Counted from the stretch's first letter, positions 45,444 through 57,399 are shown. The stretch is 64,000 nucleotides of DNA from Ascidia mentula (GCA_947561715.1 OX387202.1:4973001-5037000); one strand, 5' to 3'. Notes: generated by a model not told the origin, from the sequence alone. Program-made: numbers and translations.

Positions 45444-48400
45444 TTAACGATAGAAGATCATAATGGTTGAGTTGAGATCCCTCAGAGAATGGGCGAAATC
45501 AACTGGAGACGTTTCGTCCAGAATAGTTCCAGGCAATCCATTCCAATCTACGTATAATTTCATGTCACTGTTTTGTCTTTTGTGGAGGAGCTAACAAATA
45601 AATTCTAACGTGTGAAATCGTTGCAATCATCGCAAAACGGATAGTTAGGATTTTTCTTTCCTCCAATGCAGACATATTCACTTCTCCAATCATTCACACT
45701 GAAATATTGCAAAAAATAGTGCACGATTATGGATGTGACTGTACTGATCAGCTCAAAAATATTTGCATATGAAGCTCAAAAATATTTATAAATTAATTAC
45801 GTTTGCACGCAACACACGATTTCGGAGTAGCAAATAACACTAAAGCATTTTTTCCAAAAACATCACGTAACAAAACAAGTTTCTTGAAATTGTTATTTTG
45901 TTTCGCATTTCTTATATACCTTACTGCAGGACACATGGCGTAAACACTGCCAGAACTTCCGTAAGCACGAAACTGAAGAAATCCAGTACATAGAGGTTGT
46001 ACGCTAGGTGGCAACATTGCTTCAACAAAAGCATTATTTCCCACTGAGAATTTAACAGGTACTGCCAAATAGTCATCATACATGCAATCTTGGCCTAAAA
46101 TATGAGTGCAAACTGTTTTTTTTTTTACTGCGGACATATTTTGTCTAACTTACAGATATCGGTGATTTCAGATGTTATTTCTAGCATTTTTGACATTGCT
46201 GCGACTATTTCAGATTCCAATATCAAAACACCGTTGTCTCTAAAAATAAATATTAATATTATTGGATATTGGTGCTTTTGGCCATGCGTATTTACCTAGA
46301 AAATAAGGTATAACCGAGTAGCATATTCGATAAACGATCAACAGGTCTAATGTGAATGTAGTAATATGCTGTCTGGTCGGTATAATCAACATTAATGTCA
46401 CTTTCAGATTTCCAAACCTGCAAACGTTCAAAAATAAAATATATGTTAATGATCACAAGAATGCGCAAAAGCTGTTTTGCATCAATAACTACTTTAATTC
46501 ATTATTTATTTTGTTTAATATAGTATTTGTCACCTATGATTTTCGTATAAAACTTTGCTTTTTCACTTTTTCACCTCATAGTTCGATATGGTAAAAATGA
46601 CGTCACACAAGCTTGGTGATGTCATTCCATATCTGCATTTTGCATAATATGCCAAAACTAAGTTTTGATTAGTTATATTTTCTTGATAGAGAACCATCGA
46701 ATCATTTGACGGCCTGTCAGACCGAACCTTAACGCAAAACAAAACAAGTTTAGGTTTGTTTTAAACTACGAAGTGAAATCCATTCACACCACAATTGAAT
46801 TAATTCTCATTAAATTATTTTGACCACTTACCGAAAAGTCTAAGTAATCAAAACAGTGATCAAAATTGCCAACGCCCAACAATCCAATAAAAGGATATGA
46901 CTTGCGGGTAGACCATGCTGAATTTGATACGTCACATCTGCAACAAGGCTTATTATAACCTAAGGTCTAAACTTTGATCAGGGTACTATTGCTCTGTGCA
47001 AACTACGCCAAGAAATGATAAGTCTAACAATATTTTTACTTGTAAATTTCGCCGTAGTTCACATAACGACCAAAACATTCGTCAGAAGGCGAGCAGTCTT
47101 GATCGAAACCAAGATAAATCTGTGATTCAAACAAGCACCAGTTGTTTACAACATTATAACAACAAGAACTATCTTACGTGAACTCCTGCCGGCTCATACA
47201 TCCCGTTTCCGCCATCTCTAAACTGATCAACATCATTTCCGTAGTCGTAGAAGTAAAAATTGGGTATTAGGTCAGTAATTTCTGACGATTTGTCAACAAT
47301 AAGATCCAGCACCCGATCCACATCATAGAATGAATCTTATTGAAAATGGAACCAACTAGCGTTTAGTATTTAGTTAACAAATCAAATATTAAGTTTAATG
47401 TTTAGTTTCATTGCTTTACAGAACTTCATTAGGCATTTAACAACATCTGGTAATACATACAGTCTTTGGTTTGAAGTGGGTAATATGCACTAAAAATATG
47501 TTGCAAGTTTCCCCCATGAATAGCCATAAAACCGTTTTCTGATTGATATTGCAAGAAACTCATTTCTTCACTGTCCGCAAATGGTGTGAAATTTGGAACA
47601 TGACGTATCATTACGTCATCGCCCTAAAAAGGAAGAAAAATTATTTGTGCGTTTATATTGATAAAAAGTTATTTTCTAAATTTGCAGGATTTGTTAAGTA
47701 TGAAATGTAGAATATATTCTGTTTTGTACCCTATACATGAAATAGGCACTATTTTTGTAGTCCAAAGAAGTACATTCAGCAATTGTCCCAAAGGTGTTGT
47801 TATTTGTCCAATTTTCAAATGAATCTGTGAAGAAACTGTGAAATAATAATTAAATTTTCTCCAAAAAAATTGGTGTACCTTGCAAATGTGTAATGTTGGT
47901 GTACGAATCTGTAAACCATTTATTGTCGCAATTTGCAGAACGATCAAATGTGTTTTGGTTTATAGTTGCAACCATCATCCAACCTCCGCCCGCTGCTATC
48001 ATATCACAATAAACCTGAATATAAAATCTAACTAAGAAAAACTGTAATTTGTGAATTTCAAATTTCTTTGAATAGTTGCAGAAAAGTAGCCTTCAGAAGT
48101 TTCAGGAACGACTCAATTAACTTCTGTACCACAGAGGGCACCGTCAGTCTATGTATTTTCGTCGAAGGCAATTGTATAAACAATGTAATTCAAATCATTA
48201 CCAAGAAGAAGTAAACATTAATATCGACCTGAAACGACTCAAGTTCTAACTTAAGATGATAAATTCCATTCACAAATCCCGCTTCGCGCAACTCAATGCA
48301 AGATTTTGCAGGACGTACAAAACTCCCAAGCAATGGTTCCTTGTCGCTATTATTGTTACCTAGAAATCATTAACTGTGTAAAATTCAGTTGTAGACATAA

Positions 48401-48607
48401 ACTTATACGGCACGTTTTATAATTTGATGATAATATTAATAAACCTCTAAAATTGAATTGAATATAACATTTTAGTTTATAATATACGCAGCTTTCGACT
48501 GTGGTAAGCTTTGAGATAAAAATAACCTCACCTTGCACCGAGACAACATGTACTGCCATGATAACAAAAACTAGATTACGCAATGCAGATTTCCATGACT
48601 GCGCCAT
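45444..48607 (-). CDS. Secreted intelectin-like protein C with inserted domain
   Basis: Minus-strand paralog of genes A and B, but exon 1 encodes a signal peptide (MAQSWKSALRNLVFVIMAVH, then VVSVQ) in place of a cytoplasmic tail and TM helix, so the product should be secreted. Later exons follow the A/B plan: SCIELREAGFVNGIYHLKL, CDMIAAGGGWMMVATINQNT, FENWTNNNTFGTIAEC, DDVMIRHVPNFTPF, then the insert (LDLIVDKSSEITDLIPNFYF, CDVSNSAWSTRKSYPFIGLL, CRYGMTSPSLCDVIF, AAMSKMLEITSE), then YLAVPVKFSVG, TGFLQFRAYGSSGSVYAMCP, VNDWRSEYVCIGG, CNDF and NSTIMIFYR with stop at 45444-45446. Every exon found is open with splice sites, so the gene looks intact. It is well diverged from A and B. A soluble lectin role is inferred. 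Confidence 0.83.
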
Positions 48608-48619
48608 AACTTCCTATGC

Positions 48620-49260
48620 AAATGCAAATGTACAAAAATAACATTATACCTGCTGGTTACAGCAAATATCTTCAAAAACTTCACTCACCTGTAAATATCA
48701 GAGGTTATCAAGGATGATGTTGAACAACTTTATAATTTCAACAATAAAGATCTGTCAATACTGTCCCTACAGAGTGCAATCAACAACAGAAAGACATGTG
48801 ATATGTCGCTTTCATTCCCTTCATTTAAAGATAAACTATTCTGTCTGGAGTGAAGAAGGCAACAAGTCAAACATTGACAACGGCAGAGTTGCGACACGTT
48901 TCGTATTCTTCAATGTCTGATATAAATTGCATGATAACTTTGTCATTGGTTTTGGCAACGTCAGTCAAAGGCCCGATCCATATATCAAGAAAAAACCTTT
49001 ATGAGATTCGTGGCTAGGATAACCTATGTTGGGATTCCGTTGCGGACAAAAAATAAAAATATAAGAAAAAAGGTTCAACTCTATAGAAACAAATTCTATG
49101 ATAAATAGCTGGGTAGAAGTTCCACTTGGGCATCACTTTTTGAATAGTTTATTTCATTCTAGTTAATTTTATTTTTCGTTTCCCAATCTATACAGTCGAA
49201 TTTACACTAATGTAGAACATATATATTAATATGTGTTACTTAGCCTGGAAAAGATATGAA
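48620..49260. other. Upstream region of intelectin-like gene C
   Basis: Presumed promoter of gene C on the minus strand. No distinct element or other exon seen. Confidence 0.35.
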
Positions 49261-49270
49261 ACTAACATTC

Positions 49271-49606
49271 TCATTGTTTAAACACTCCTTTAGCGATGCG
49301 AAAGGAAAAAAGTTGTTCGTTATCTTTTGTCAACAGAAGGTAATTGCTTGTCCCACGTATTAAGTCTACAGTTAATGCTGTACAAAGGCCATGAACACCA
49401 TATTGGCAAAGAGTCTGAACTGTGAAAAGCCTTCCATTAGCAGAACAAACACATTTAGATAAACTTGTGTCGATAAGCAGATGGCTTAAGTCGCAGACAA
49501 GGATCAAGACTTTCCCAATAAGGTCGTTGACTCGTTGCTTTGAACGTGATGCAATGTGGGGCGTTCGACATGAAGGTGATTTACACACAACGATCGTTAG
49601 CTGCAC
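49271..49606 (-). other. Open frame of 111 codons, unknown
   Basis: The frame reads VCKSPSCRTPHIASRSKQRV, then CVCSANGRLFTVQTLCQYGV and NYLLLTKDNEQLFSFRIAKG before its stop. The strand-turn pattern (CVCSANGRLFTVQTL) looks like a beta-propeller or receptor ectodomain piece, but I cannot name a family. The opposite strand is also open for 111 codons, so chance or an old retro-copy is possible. Confidence 0.25.
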
Positions 49607-50269
49607 TCAATCCAAATCCGTAGATGGAAGTAACGTATGGGATATAGCTAGAGAAAATATCAAAAATGATTACATTATTCAACCTGTGCAGGTCGGTATA
49701 TGTCAAAACCACACAAGCAAAAGCAAACAATTAGCAGTCAAGTTAAATATTGGTTAAGGCTCATTCCCACTGGCTAACGATAGGACACCGATTGGAAAAT
49801 ACCCATGCAGCGCCCGATTTCGCAAAGCGTCTCTGATACGACGCTGCATTAGCGTATGCACACAGAAATAAAGAAAAAATTGATAAACTCCAACCACATA
49901 ATCAATGTCAACGCTTCAAAAAATTGTTTAGTTTGTTGAAATAATTCCAAAAATACTGCTTTAATGTTCATTATTATTAGTGTATCTTAAAAATTGAGAT
50001 TTCAAAGTTTTGTAGAAAAATAGAAACCAAAGTCATTACCAGGGTTTGCAGGCATTGCATTCCAGCTGGATAAACCACTGATGGGGCGATCTTGCCAATT
50101 ATGCTCTTGCATTAAATATTAGTGCGTTATTCACGAGGGGTTATATTTTTTGGCATCAAATCAAAACTAAACCGCTTGTGACACGACATACCGGGTCAAC
50201 TTTATAACAGACCATTTTGCAACGACGCGCTCATGACGTATGACGAAGTAGAACTCAATCCTACTCTGT

Positions 50270-50555
50270 CGTAACGTCCTAACATCGACTTCCCTCGTCG
50301 TAAGAGGCGCCTCTGACGCAGTGGGCATGCAAGTGCTCCGACGGTCGTAGCCGTCGTATTGTAAGCCTTAGAATTTAATCTGTGCGCAGACAATCTTCTG
50401 TCTGTTATTCACAGAAAAGCATCTTGTCACAACTTTTTTTATTAAATTAGGTGTCGGCCTTTTGATCGTTTTGTCTGATGCGAATGTAAAACAATTTCGT
50501 AACGTCCTAACATCGACTTCCCTCGTCGTAAGCGGCGCCGCTAACGCGGTGGGCA
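50270..50555. repeat. Two copies of a ~55-base GC-rich repeat
   Basis: CGTCCTAACATCGACTTCCC followed by TCGTCGTAAG(A/C)GGCGCC and CGCGGTGGGCAT or near variants occurs at about 50274-50330 and 50502-50555. Each copy contains a GGCGCC palindrome. It is probably part of a decayed element. Confidence 0.5.
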
Positions 50556-50559
50556 TAAA

Positions 50560-52090
50560 TTTATAATTTTCCCATTTTATTGATTTTAAGCGTTAATCTC
50601 ATGAACCTCTGTACAAATAAATACTAATTATTTCTTGATTAATTGCATGAGCAAGTAGTAGTTTTATCACATGTTATTCTACCGTAGAAGTTGATCAGAT
50701 TTTTAATTGTTTTGTTTTACCCGGGATCCGAATCCAGGATATCCAGGCCACGAATTACGATCAGGTTTTCTACGTGGAATATCGGTCGTTCATGGATTTC
50801 AGAACATTTCATGTTTTGCCAGCTAAAAACGCTGGATGGCAACCGTGGTCTCCGGTCGCCATCGCAAGCGACAGCAACCAGGTGAGGGTGCATATAGGTG
50901 AGATATGCCCGTCTTATCGCGGACAAGATGCATGCCGATATAATTCCGGCCGACAACTTGGTTCGGATAATTGGTCGCGTACCAGAATCAGAGACCGGTC
51001 TGGAGCCATAGCATACTCGGGTATGCAACACCTATTTAGCTTCAATAATCTGAGACGTAATGTTTCGAATTTTGTCTCAATGCTGTCACCTAGCGTGAAA
51101 TCTAACAATCTGTTTTTATCAATTAACATGTTTACGTTATGTGCTGCCATGAAAGCAATGTTTCCTGCCATTCCATCTAAGAATTTATCAGTGTTTAAAA
51201 TCTATATGAGGTTATTGCTTTTTGATTCGTTGTACAAATTCAGTTGTTGTTAACAAGTGCAATTGAGAAAATAAAGCTTGTGTCAGCAACACATGTATTT
51301 GTTATTAAATTCTGGATCAATCCGAAAAGTTCTCAGTAACCTGCGCGAAAAAACTAAAATGACACAAACCGGAAGTGCACAGTTCTCCAACTTCTGTTAA
51401 ATTTCCTTCTGATGCATCCTAATCGAAGTCATCAGTATTTATATTTGCATGACACTGAATGACACTTTTTTACCAAAAATTCTCAATGTTGACATTCTTC
51501 AGAAGAATCAACCACATGAAGATTCCAAATTCTGTTAATACAAGTTTGTCTATTTTGAATAAAAAGAACATGTAGTCAAGCGCCGACTTTGACACAAGCT
51601 CGTATTTCTGTTTAATGTCCCCGGAACGTTTTTGACCATTTTGGGAACGAAATTTCGTACCGAAAATCAAGACAAATAATGTATTGTGACTTTATCCACA
51701 CGCATTAAATTAATGCGAGCACGTTCTGTAAATGGGAGGTGAAGATTTCCATATTTCTTCTGTTGCAGAATTTTCCGACGTGCAATTCTTGCCGTCTGTG
51801 TAACATCGCACGTACGCATACATTGTAAGTCACATTTTATTTGTATTTGAATTGAAATCATTTAGTTTCGACGTGTAGCTGTTATGTCCCGTCTCTCTGT
51901 ACCTTCACACTGATTATTTGAAAGCATTGGGCGATATTTCAACACTCAAATATGCCCTTTGTTTCGCACGCAAATCAATGTGTATATTTTATGCGATTAA
52001 ATGTTTTGCCACAACCTCTATAGTTTAATATAAATTTTACGTCAAATAAACAGGGGGGAAATTTCTGATACAATCCATTTACTTAATAGC
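50560..52090. other. Interval with no assigned gene
   Basis: A plus-strand frame (50774-51253) reads NYDQVFYVEYRSFMDFRTFH and NAGWQPWSPVAIASDSNQ up to a possible GTGAGG donor. It could be an extracellular-domain exon but is not assignable. The rest is AT-rich. Confidence 0.3.
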
Positions 52091-52094
52091 CATA

Positions 52095-52930
52095 TAGATC
52101 GTTAAGGCAAATTTCCTATTTTTATTTAGTAAAATGTACATCAAATTTGTAAGAATATGTACACTTTTGCCTTGCAAACATGATAGGAGAGTTTTAAATC
52201 AGCTACAGACACCCATCGCTAACTAGACACAAAAATTATGTTAAAAAAACTGTAACGCTGTTGCTGCAATGTGATGGAAACAAATACTTTTAGAATTTTT
52301 TCCTGTGGCATGGCTTTAAATATCGGGTTGCTTGGTGAGATCATACACTAACCGCAAAATAACCCTGTCCCAGCAACAGTTTTAGTAACGAAACCAAACA
52401 AGTCCTAATAGGTCGAAACAGCCGCCCCCCGTTTGCAATTCAAAAAACAATCAATATACGTTTGTTGCACTTGTTCACTGGTTGTGCTTCTGTTTAAGCC
52501 TCGCTGGACATTCCTACACATAAGCCCCGCTGACAGCTCTCGCAAGACTGATGCGCCTTGTATGAGGTCACGCAACAGTATTCTCGAATTCGCACGATTA
52601 CGATAGAAACGTAAAAACGCAACTTTGATCAGCTGTATCCCAGAAACCTGTTGCCGTATCAAGCTACCTTTTTTCGCCGAAAATTTTTAAAAGTAATGAC
52701 CATTTTTTAGTCTGATTCTTGTTTAATTTAATTTTTCATGTCACATGCACTTTAAGGGAAATTTCCAATGATTTATATAGTAAAATGTACATCAAAATTT
52801 GTACAGAAATGTGTTTAATTTGGCCTTCCAAACATGATAGGAGTGTTTCAAACCAGCCCCAGACATTCAAAGCCAACCAGTGACGAAAATTATGTTGTGA
52901 AAATTGTAACGTTGTCTCAGAACTGTATTG
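52095..52930. repeat. Direct repeats flanking a truncated copy of the TTAA-type MITE
   Basis: About 175 bases at 52095-52270 recur at 52752-52930 (AAAATGTACATCAAA, AACATGATAGGAG, AAAATTATGTT). Between them, 52380-52751 matches the right half of the MITE at 54997-55915, including its terminus TCACATGCACT followed by TTAA. The left end of that copy is missing. Confidence 0.6.
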
Positions 52931-53172
52931 AACTCTGTGATATATAATTGCTGAGCAAACGTAGCCAACTAATGGTTTGTTTGAAAGTATAATTGCAACC
53001 GACTATAAATTTGTTTACCATCGATACGTGTTATGAGACATAGGCGGACTTTCTATCGTATTATGTACAATATAACTCTTCCAAAATAAAGATAACTATA
53101 TTTTTTTACAAATAAAACAAGAGACTGAAATGCAGAAAGCTTTATCACATACGTATTTTAAAAATTTTGCAT

Positions 53173-54192
53173 TTAAATGGATTCTCCAGTGTGAGATCGA
53201 ACGTGTGGCCTGAGATGGCATGATTGACTGAAAGCTTTGTCACAAATACTGCATTTAAATGGTTTCTCTCCAGTGTGAATTCGTTGATGGATTTTCAATT
53301 CTGAGCGAGTTTTAAAACATTTTTCACATACATCGCATCGGAAAGGTTTTTCTCCAGTGTGAATTCGAACGTGTGCCTTTAGATGGTTTAATTGATTGAA
53401 AGCCTTATCGCAAATCTGACATTTGAATGGTTTCTCTCCAGTGTGAATTCGTTGATGGATTTTCAATGGTTGTCGAGTTTTGAAACATTTTTCGCAAACT
53501 TCGCATCTGAAAGGTTTCTCTCCAGCATGAGTTCGAAAGTGCTTCATTCGATAACTTGATGTACTGAAAGCTTTATTACAAATGTTGCATTTGTAAGGTT
53601 TCTCTTCAGCATGAATTCGTTCGTGTGACATTTGACGACATTTTCTACTGAAAGCCTTGTCACAAATCGTACACTTGAATGGTTTCTCTCCAGTATGAAT
53701 TCGTTCGTGTGATATTCGATGGCTTGATCTACTGAAAGCCTTGTCACAAATCCGACACTTGAATGGTTTCTCTCCAGTATGAATTCGTTCGTGTGACAAT
53801 CGATGACATGATCTACTGAAAGCCTTGTCACAAGTCCGACACTTGAATGGTTTCTCTCCAGTGTGAATTCGTTGATGGATTTTCAATTCATGAAGGGTTT
53901 TAAAACATTTTTCGCAAATATCGCATCTGAAAGGTTTCTCTCCAGTATGAATTCGGAAGTGCTTCTTTCGAGAGCTTGATGTACTGAAAGCTTTATCACA
54001 ATTGTTGCATTTGTAAGGTTTCTCTCCAGTGTGAATTCGTATGTGTCTTGTTCGTTTATTTGCATCAATGAAAGACTTATCGCAGAGGTTACACTTGTAA
54101 GGTTTCTCTCCAGTGTGAATTCTAAGATGACTGTTTAGATTGGATTTCTTTGTGAACGCTTTATAACATAACGTGCACTTGTAAGGCTTCAT
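53173..54192 (-). CDS. C2H2 zinc-finger protein with 12 fingers
   Basis: Single open frame, 339 aa, built entirely of twelve C2H2 (Krueppel-type) fingers joined by HTGEKP linkers; each is C-x2-C-x12-H-x3-H. Such proteins bind DNA in the nucleus, one finger per about three bases, and usually regulate transcription. The start is placed at MKPYKC (54192) because related copies at 59367 and 61742 begin there and the bases before it resemble a splice acceptor (TTTACAG). The frame extends 63 codons further upstream, but that part is PLE 3' tail sequence. Linker seven is HAEEKP. There is no KRAB, BTB or other effector domain. Fingers 5-7 and 4/9/11 are near-duplicates, showing internal expansion. 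No stop or frameshift; probably a gene, though the nearby relics show the family also decays. Confidence 0.85.
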   Translation of the reverse strand: MKPYKCTLCYKAFTKKSNLNSHLRIHTGEKPYKCNLCDKSFIDANKRTRHIRIHTGEKPYKCNNCDKAFSTSSSRKKHFRIHTGEKPFRCDICEKCFKTLHELKIHQRIHTGEKPFKCRTCDKAFSRSCHRLSHERIHTGEKPFKCRICDKAFSRSSHRISHERIHTGEKPFKCTICDKAFSRKCRQMSHERIHAEEKPYKCNICNKAFSTSSYRMKHFRTHAGEKPFRCEVCEKCFKTRQPLKIHQRIHTGEKPFKCQICDKAFNQLNHLKAHVRIHTGEKPFRCDVCEKCFKTRSELKIHQRIHTGEKPFKCSICDKAFSQSCHLRPHVRSHTGESI

Positions 54193-54249
54193 TCTGTAAA
54201 CTTTTTTAGAGTAACTATTCAGAACAGTAACTATTGTTAGCTTTTTCGT

Positions 54250-54385
54250 GCTTCTTTCGCCTTTTTTCACTCGTGACTGTTGTCCTGATGAAGGTCTGTT
54301 GAATAACAACCGTAATGTCGTCCAAACAAGTTTTTTTTCTTTTTGCCAGAAGAGCCTTAAATTACTGAGTATACCGAACACTTGT
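54250..54385 (+). mobile_element. PLE 3'-end remnant upstream of the zinc-finger gene
   Basis: TCCTGATGAAGGTCTGTTGA, AATGTCGTCC and TTTGCCAGAAGAGCCTTA match the PLE tail at 15425-15510 on the other strand. The GAAAC core is mutated to GTAAT. It abuts the zinc-finger start on the opposite strand. Confidence 0.6.
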
Positions 54386-54765
54386 ATCCGAAATGTTAGT
54401 ACGGCAGCTGTGTTGTATTGTTGTTTCCATTTCCATCTTTATTTCGTATTAAACCTCAGATGTTCTTTGATTCGTAATAATCCTATGTTAATCATCAACA
54501 TTCTGTTCAGAATGTATAACAGTGGTTATCAAAATCATCTCCTCAGCAATGCTGAAACAATTTCGTAGTTGAATAATGTAACGTAGCTGAAAATCATTCA
54601 TGCATGTCCAGATAAATGAAATTATTAAACGTTTTTTCGTCTCGGTTGTTTGGTGCTCAGTATAGAGTAACCAATGGATCGACCTTGACTGAAAGGTACC
54701 ACAATGTGGAAAGCAGTGTGCCTGCTAGTGTCAAATCTAGCATAGTGCCACAGTCAATAGCTGCA

Positions 54766-54808
54766 CTGATGAGACCTTACAGGTCGAAACACTGCTGTCA
54801 TTTCGGCG
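54766..54808 (+). ncRNA. Hammerhead ribozyme core, stem I lost
   Basis: AGCTGCA, CTGATGA, GACCT-TAC-AGGTC, GAAA, CA-CTGC-TG, TC: core, stem II and a short stem III are intact and match the ribozyme at 33.75 kb. The sequence after the cleavage triplet (ATTTCGG) no longer pairs with AGCTGCA, so self-cleavage is unlikely. Confidence 0.6.
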
Positions 54809-54996
54809 AAATAATTTTGTTTAACAAACTCTATTTCACGCAAGACTGAACACAACTTCAAGGGATTTATCAAAAACAAAACACAAGTATATACACAAAT
54901 TAGAACACAATGGCTTTCCAAAATCATCAAATGTAAATTTAGCATCCCTAGCCTGACTATTTCGTTCAAAAAATGACTATTTTCGGTATACATTAA

Positions 54997-55915
54997 AGTG
55001 CATATGACACGGCCATGACAACTTTGCGTAAAACTAAAGGTACATCTACAACAAACATATATCCAAAGTTTTACGGCTCTACGTCAACTAAAAAATGTAG
55101 AAAACTGCACGAAAAGTAACGGCGACCAAAAATCGTGAACCTTTTGCGAGGAGAAAAGGACATCACATAAGGCACTCGCGTCGAAAAAATGCATTGTTTA
55201 GATAGGAGAAGGCGCCTTTTGTGCAGATATCGAATAGTTTCAAACTTAGGAGAATCCACAGATTACGTTACCTTAGAGGTCAGGATAGGGTTTTGCATCA
55301 CACAAAAATTTGGCATTGTGACGTCACGAATCGAAGGCTTATTTGTCCCTAATTAACGGAAGACCATAGGGAAAAGCAGAAACGACATAACTGTGAGTGG
55401 ACAAAACGACAATGCTAAACTAATGGTTTGTCTCTGTCGTGTTTTCAAAAGTTCATGTATCACGTTAGCGATCATAAATGCTGTAACAACAAGAACACCC
55501 TGTCCCAGTAACTGTTTTATTATTACACAACTAAATTAGACATAATAGGTCGAACAGCGGCCATCTGACTTCAGCTTAAATTAAAATCAAAATCCGTTTA
55601 TTGCACTTGTTCACTTTTTGTCCCCTGTTTAATGCAATATTATGCTTAAATCAGTTTTACAATGTTTTCCATTCCTACGCATAAGGCTTGCTGCCAGCAC
55701 TCGCGCACGACCGAAGCACCTTCTATGACGTCACGCAACAATATCTCGCTTTCGCACGATTTCGTTCGCAGCGGCAAAAGTGCGACTTTGATCAGCTGTA
55801 TCTCAGAAACCAGTCGTCGTATCAAGCTACTTTTTTCGCCAAAAAATGTTCTAAAGTTATGAACATTTCTTAGTTTGATTATTAACATGTTTGATTTTTA
55901 CGTGTCATATGCACT
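54997..55915. mobile_element. 919-bp TTAA-flanked MITE (piggyBac-type target site)
   Basis: Perfect 14-base terminal inverted repeats AGTGCATATGACAC, flanked on both sides by TTAA (54993-54996 and 55916-55919). The paralogous segment at 57981-58000 reads GGTATACATTAAAGGCAAC with a single TTAA, that is the site before insertion. It has no transposase frame, so it is non-autonomous. TTAA duplication is characteristic of piggyBac-superfamily elements; the terminal sequence itself is not the usual piggyBac CCC start. Confidence 0.85.
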
Positions 55916-56399
55916 TTAAAGGCAACAAAACATGTAAATTTGGATGCGATCATACATCAAGTAGATAGTAGTGTAGTCGCTTGATGTAGGCGAACATTTG
56001 AAACATTTCCGGTCCATACCATATTTTAAATTTTGCACAGGGCTTGCCTGGAGCATGCTGATGAACGTGGTATAAGTTAAAATACCATCTCATATCAAAT
56101 TTTCTCAGCGAAATGAACTGAGTCACAAGTCTCTGGCTTTGACGGCATAGAGCCCATTGTTCGCGTAAACCTTGTCGACAAGGTCTCTTGCATAGGCGAA
56201 CATTTGAAACCTTTCATTGGATTTTCAAAAATTTTGCTCAAAGCTTACCTGGAGCAGGCAGATGAACGTGGAATAAGTTAAAATACCAAAATTAATTCGT
56301 CGAAATGACAGTAGTGTCGAAACTGCGCGTGTACACCCTGTCTGCAGCTCTCATAGATTACAAATACTTCTCCGGTAAACACACGTGACGTGAACTCAA

Positions 56400-57100
56400 T
56401 GATATGCATGAATGGACACAAACATACAACAGCTAGAATGTGAGAAATTTGCCACGTGTGTTAACAAGTGACATAAAATAAATGGTTACTAATGGTATTT
56501 CATAATTCCAAAAACTAGGTATCGAATTATTAAAGCCTTGTTTCGTATAACCAAACCAACCTATTATGTTTAAAGATGTCTGTTTCCTGCAAATCTCTGT
56601 TATATGAGAGTTTGATTTTTTTGAATCGCCTGTATAGTGGCTAATAGAGACTCAGTAACGGATTAGTACAAAATATGATAAATAATCCTAAGTCGTCTGT
56701 CTGTTTCAAGGTTTTACGGCTTATATGTTTAGCCTGTGTTTGCAGGCATCATAGGTATTGCTAGAAAACAGCACAACAATGCAGTTAACCAACAGTAATA
56801 CAAGAATATAAAAATGTAAATCTAGAAATACCTTATAGAAATACAAACTGACAATTAGATTTAACGATTGGGCAAGGTGCAACTGAACTGTCTCCTGTTA
56901 TAATTTCATATACCTCCACATTCTCGTTGCCCAGTCTGTTACTCATACCAGCCGTTCGTTCACGCAGTTCCCTGCGCGATATTCACATAGTTTCGTGTCT
57001 TGTCGGTCACAAACGCTGCCGCTTCGCGAGAAAGGAAGTTATTATACTTTACACTCATTTATCACCACGGCTTGCATAGAGTTGTCATGTTGTAAAAAGC
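56400..57100 (+). repeat. Third copy of the 58.7/62.1-kb repeat, with a ~290-base insertion
   Basis: Matches 62040-62400 (GGTATCGAATTAT, AAAGATGTCTGTTT, TATAATTTCATATACC, CATAGTTTCGTGTCTTGTCG) but is interrupted at about 56601-56893. TGTTATA occurs at both edges of the interruption, compatible with a short target duplication. Confidence 0.6.
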
Positions 57101-57399
57101 GCAAGAAAAAAAGTTATATGCTGTAATGGGAAACACTTGTAAGCACAACATATCACACTAGTAAAGTAGACCAATTGTAATTCTATGCAATAATCACTCA
57201 GGAAACAATTAACATTCTGTTCAGAATGTATAATTGTGGTTATCAAAATCATCTCCGCATCTCAACAATTAAATGTAACTTAGTTCATGCATGTCAAGAT
57301 AAATGAAATTGTTAAACGTGCTTTATCACTCTTTATATGTCTACGAACTTGATTCTCTTGATCTGGCACTCTTTTAAGAAGACTGACTTTTGTATTCAA

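Larger units (their letters stand above)
54490..56340. repeat. Segmental duplication, copy 1 (partner 57205-58225)
   Basis: Shared strings include CATTCTGTTCAGAATGTATA, TTCATGCATGTC, GTTGTTTGGT(G/A)CTCAGTATA, ATTTCACGCAAGACTGAACA and GAACGTGG(T/A)ATAAGTTAAA. Copy 1 holds the MITE; copy 2 does not. Copy 1 also carries an internal ~200-base duplication (about 55985-56110 and 56195-56340). Confidence 0.7.

Noticed and set aside
50774..51253. 159-codon frame as a gene
   Set aside because: No in-frame ATG at its start, an overlapping open frame on the other strand and no family recognised. Noted only as a possible exon.
54193..54381. 63-codon N-terminal extension of the zinc-finger protein
   Set aside because: This part is antisense PLE 3' tail, while paralogous copies start at MKPYKC.
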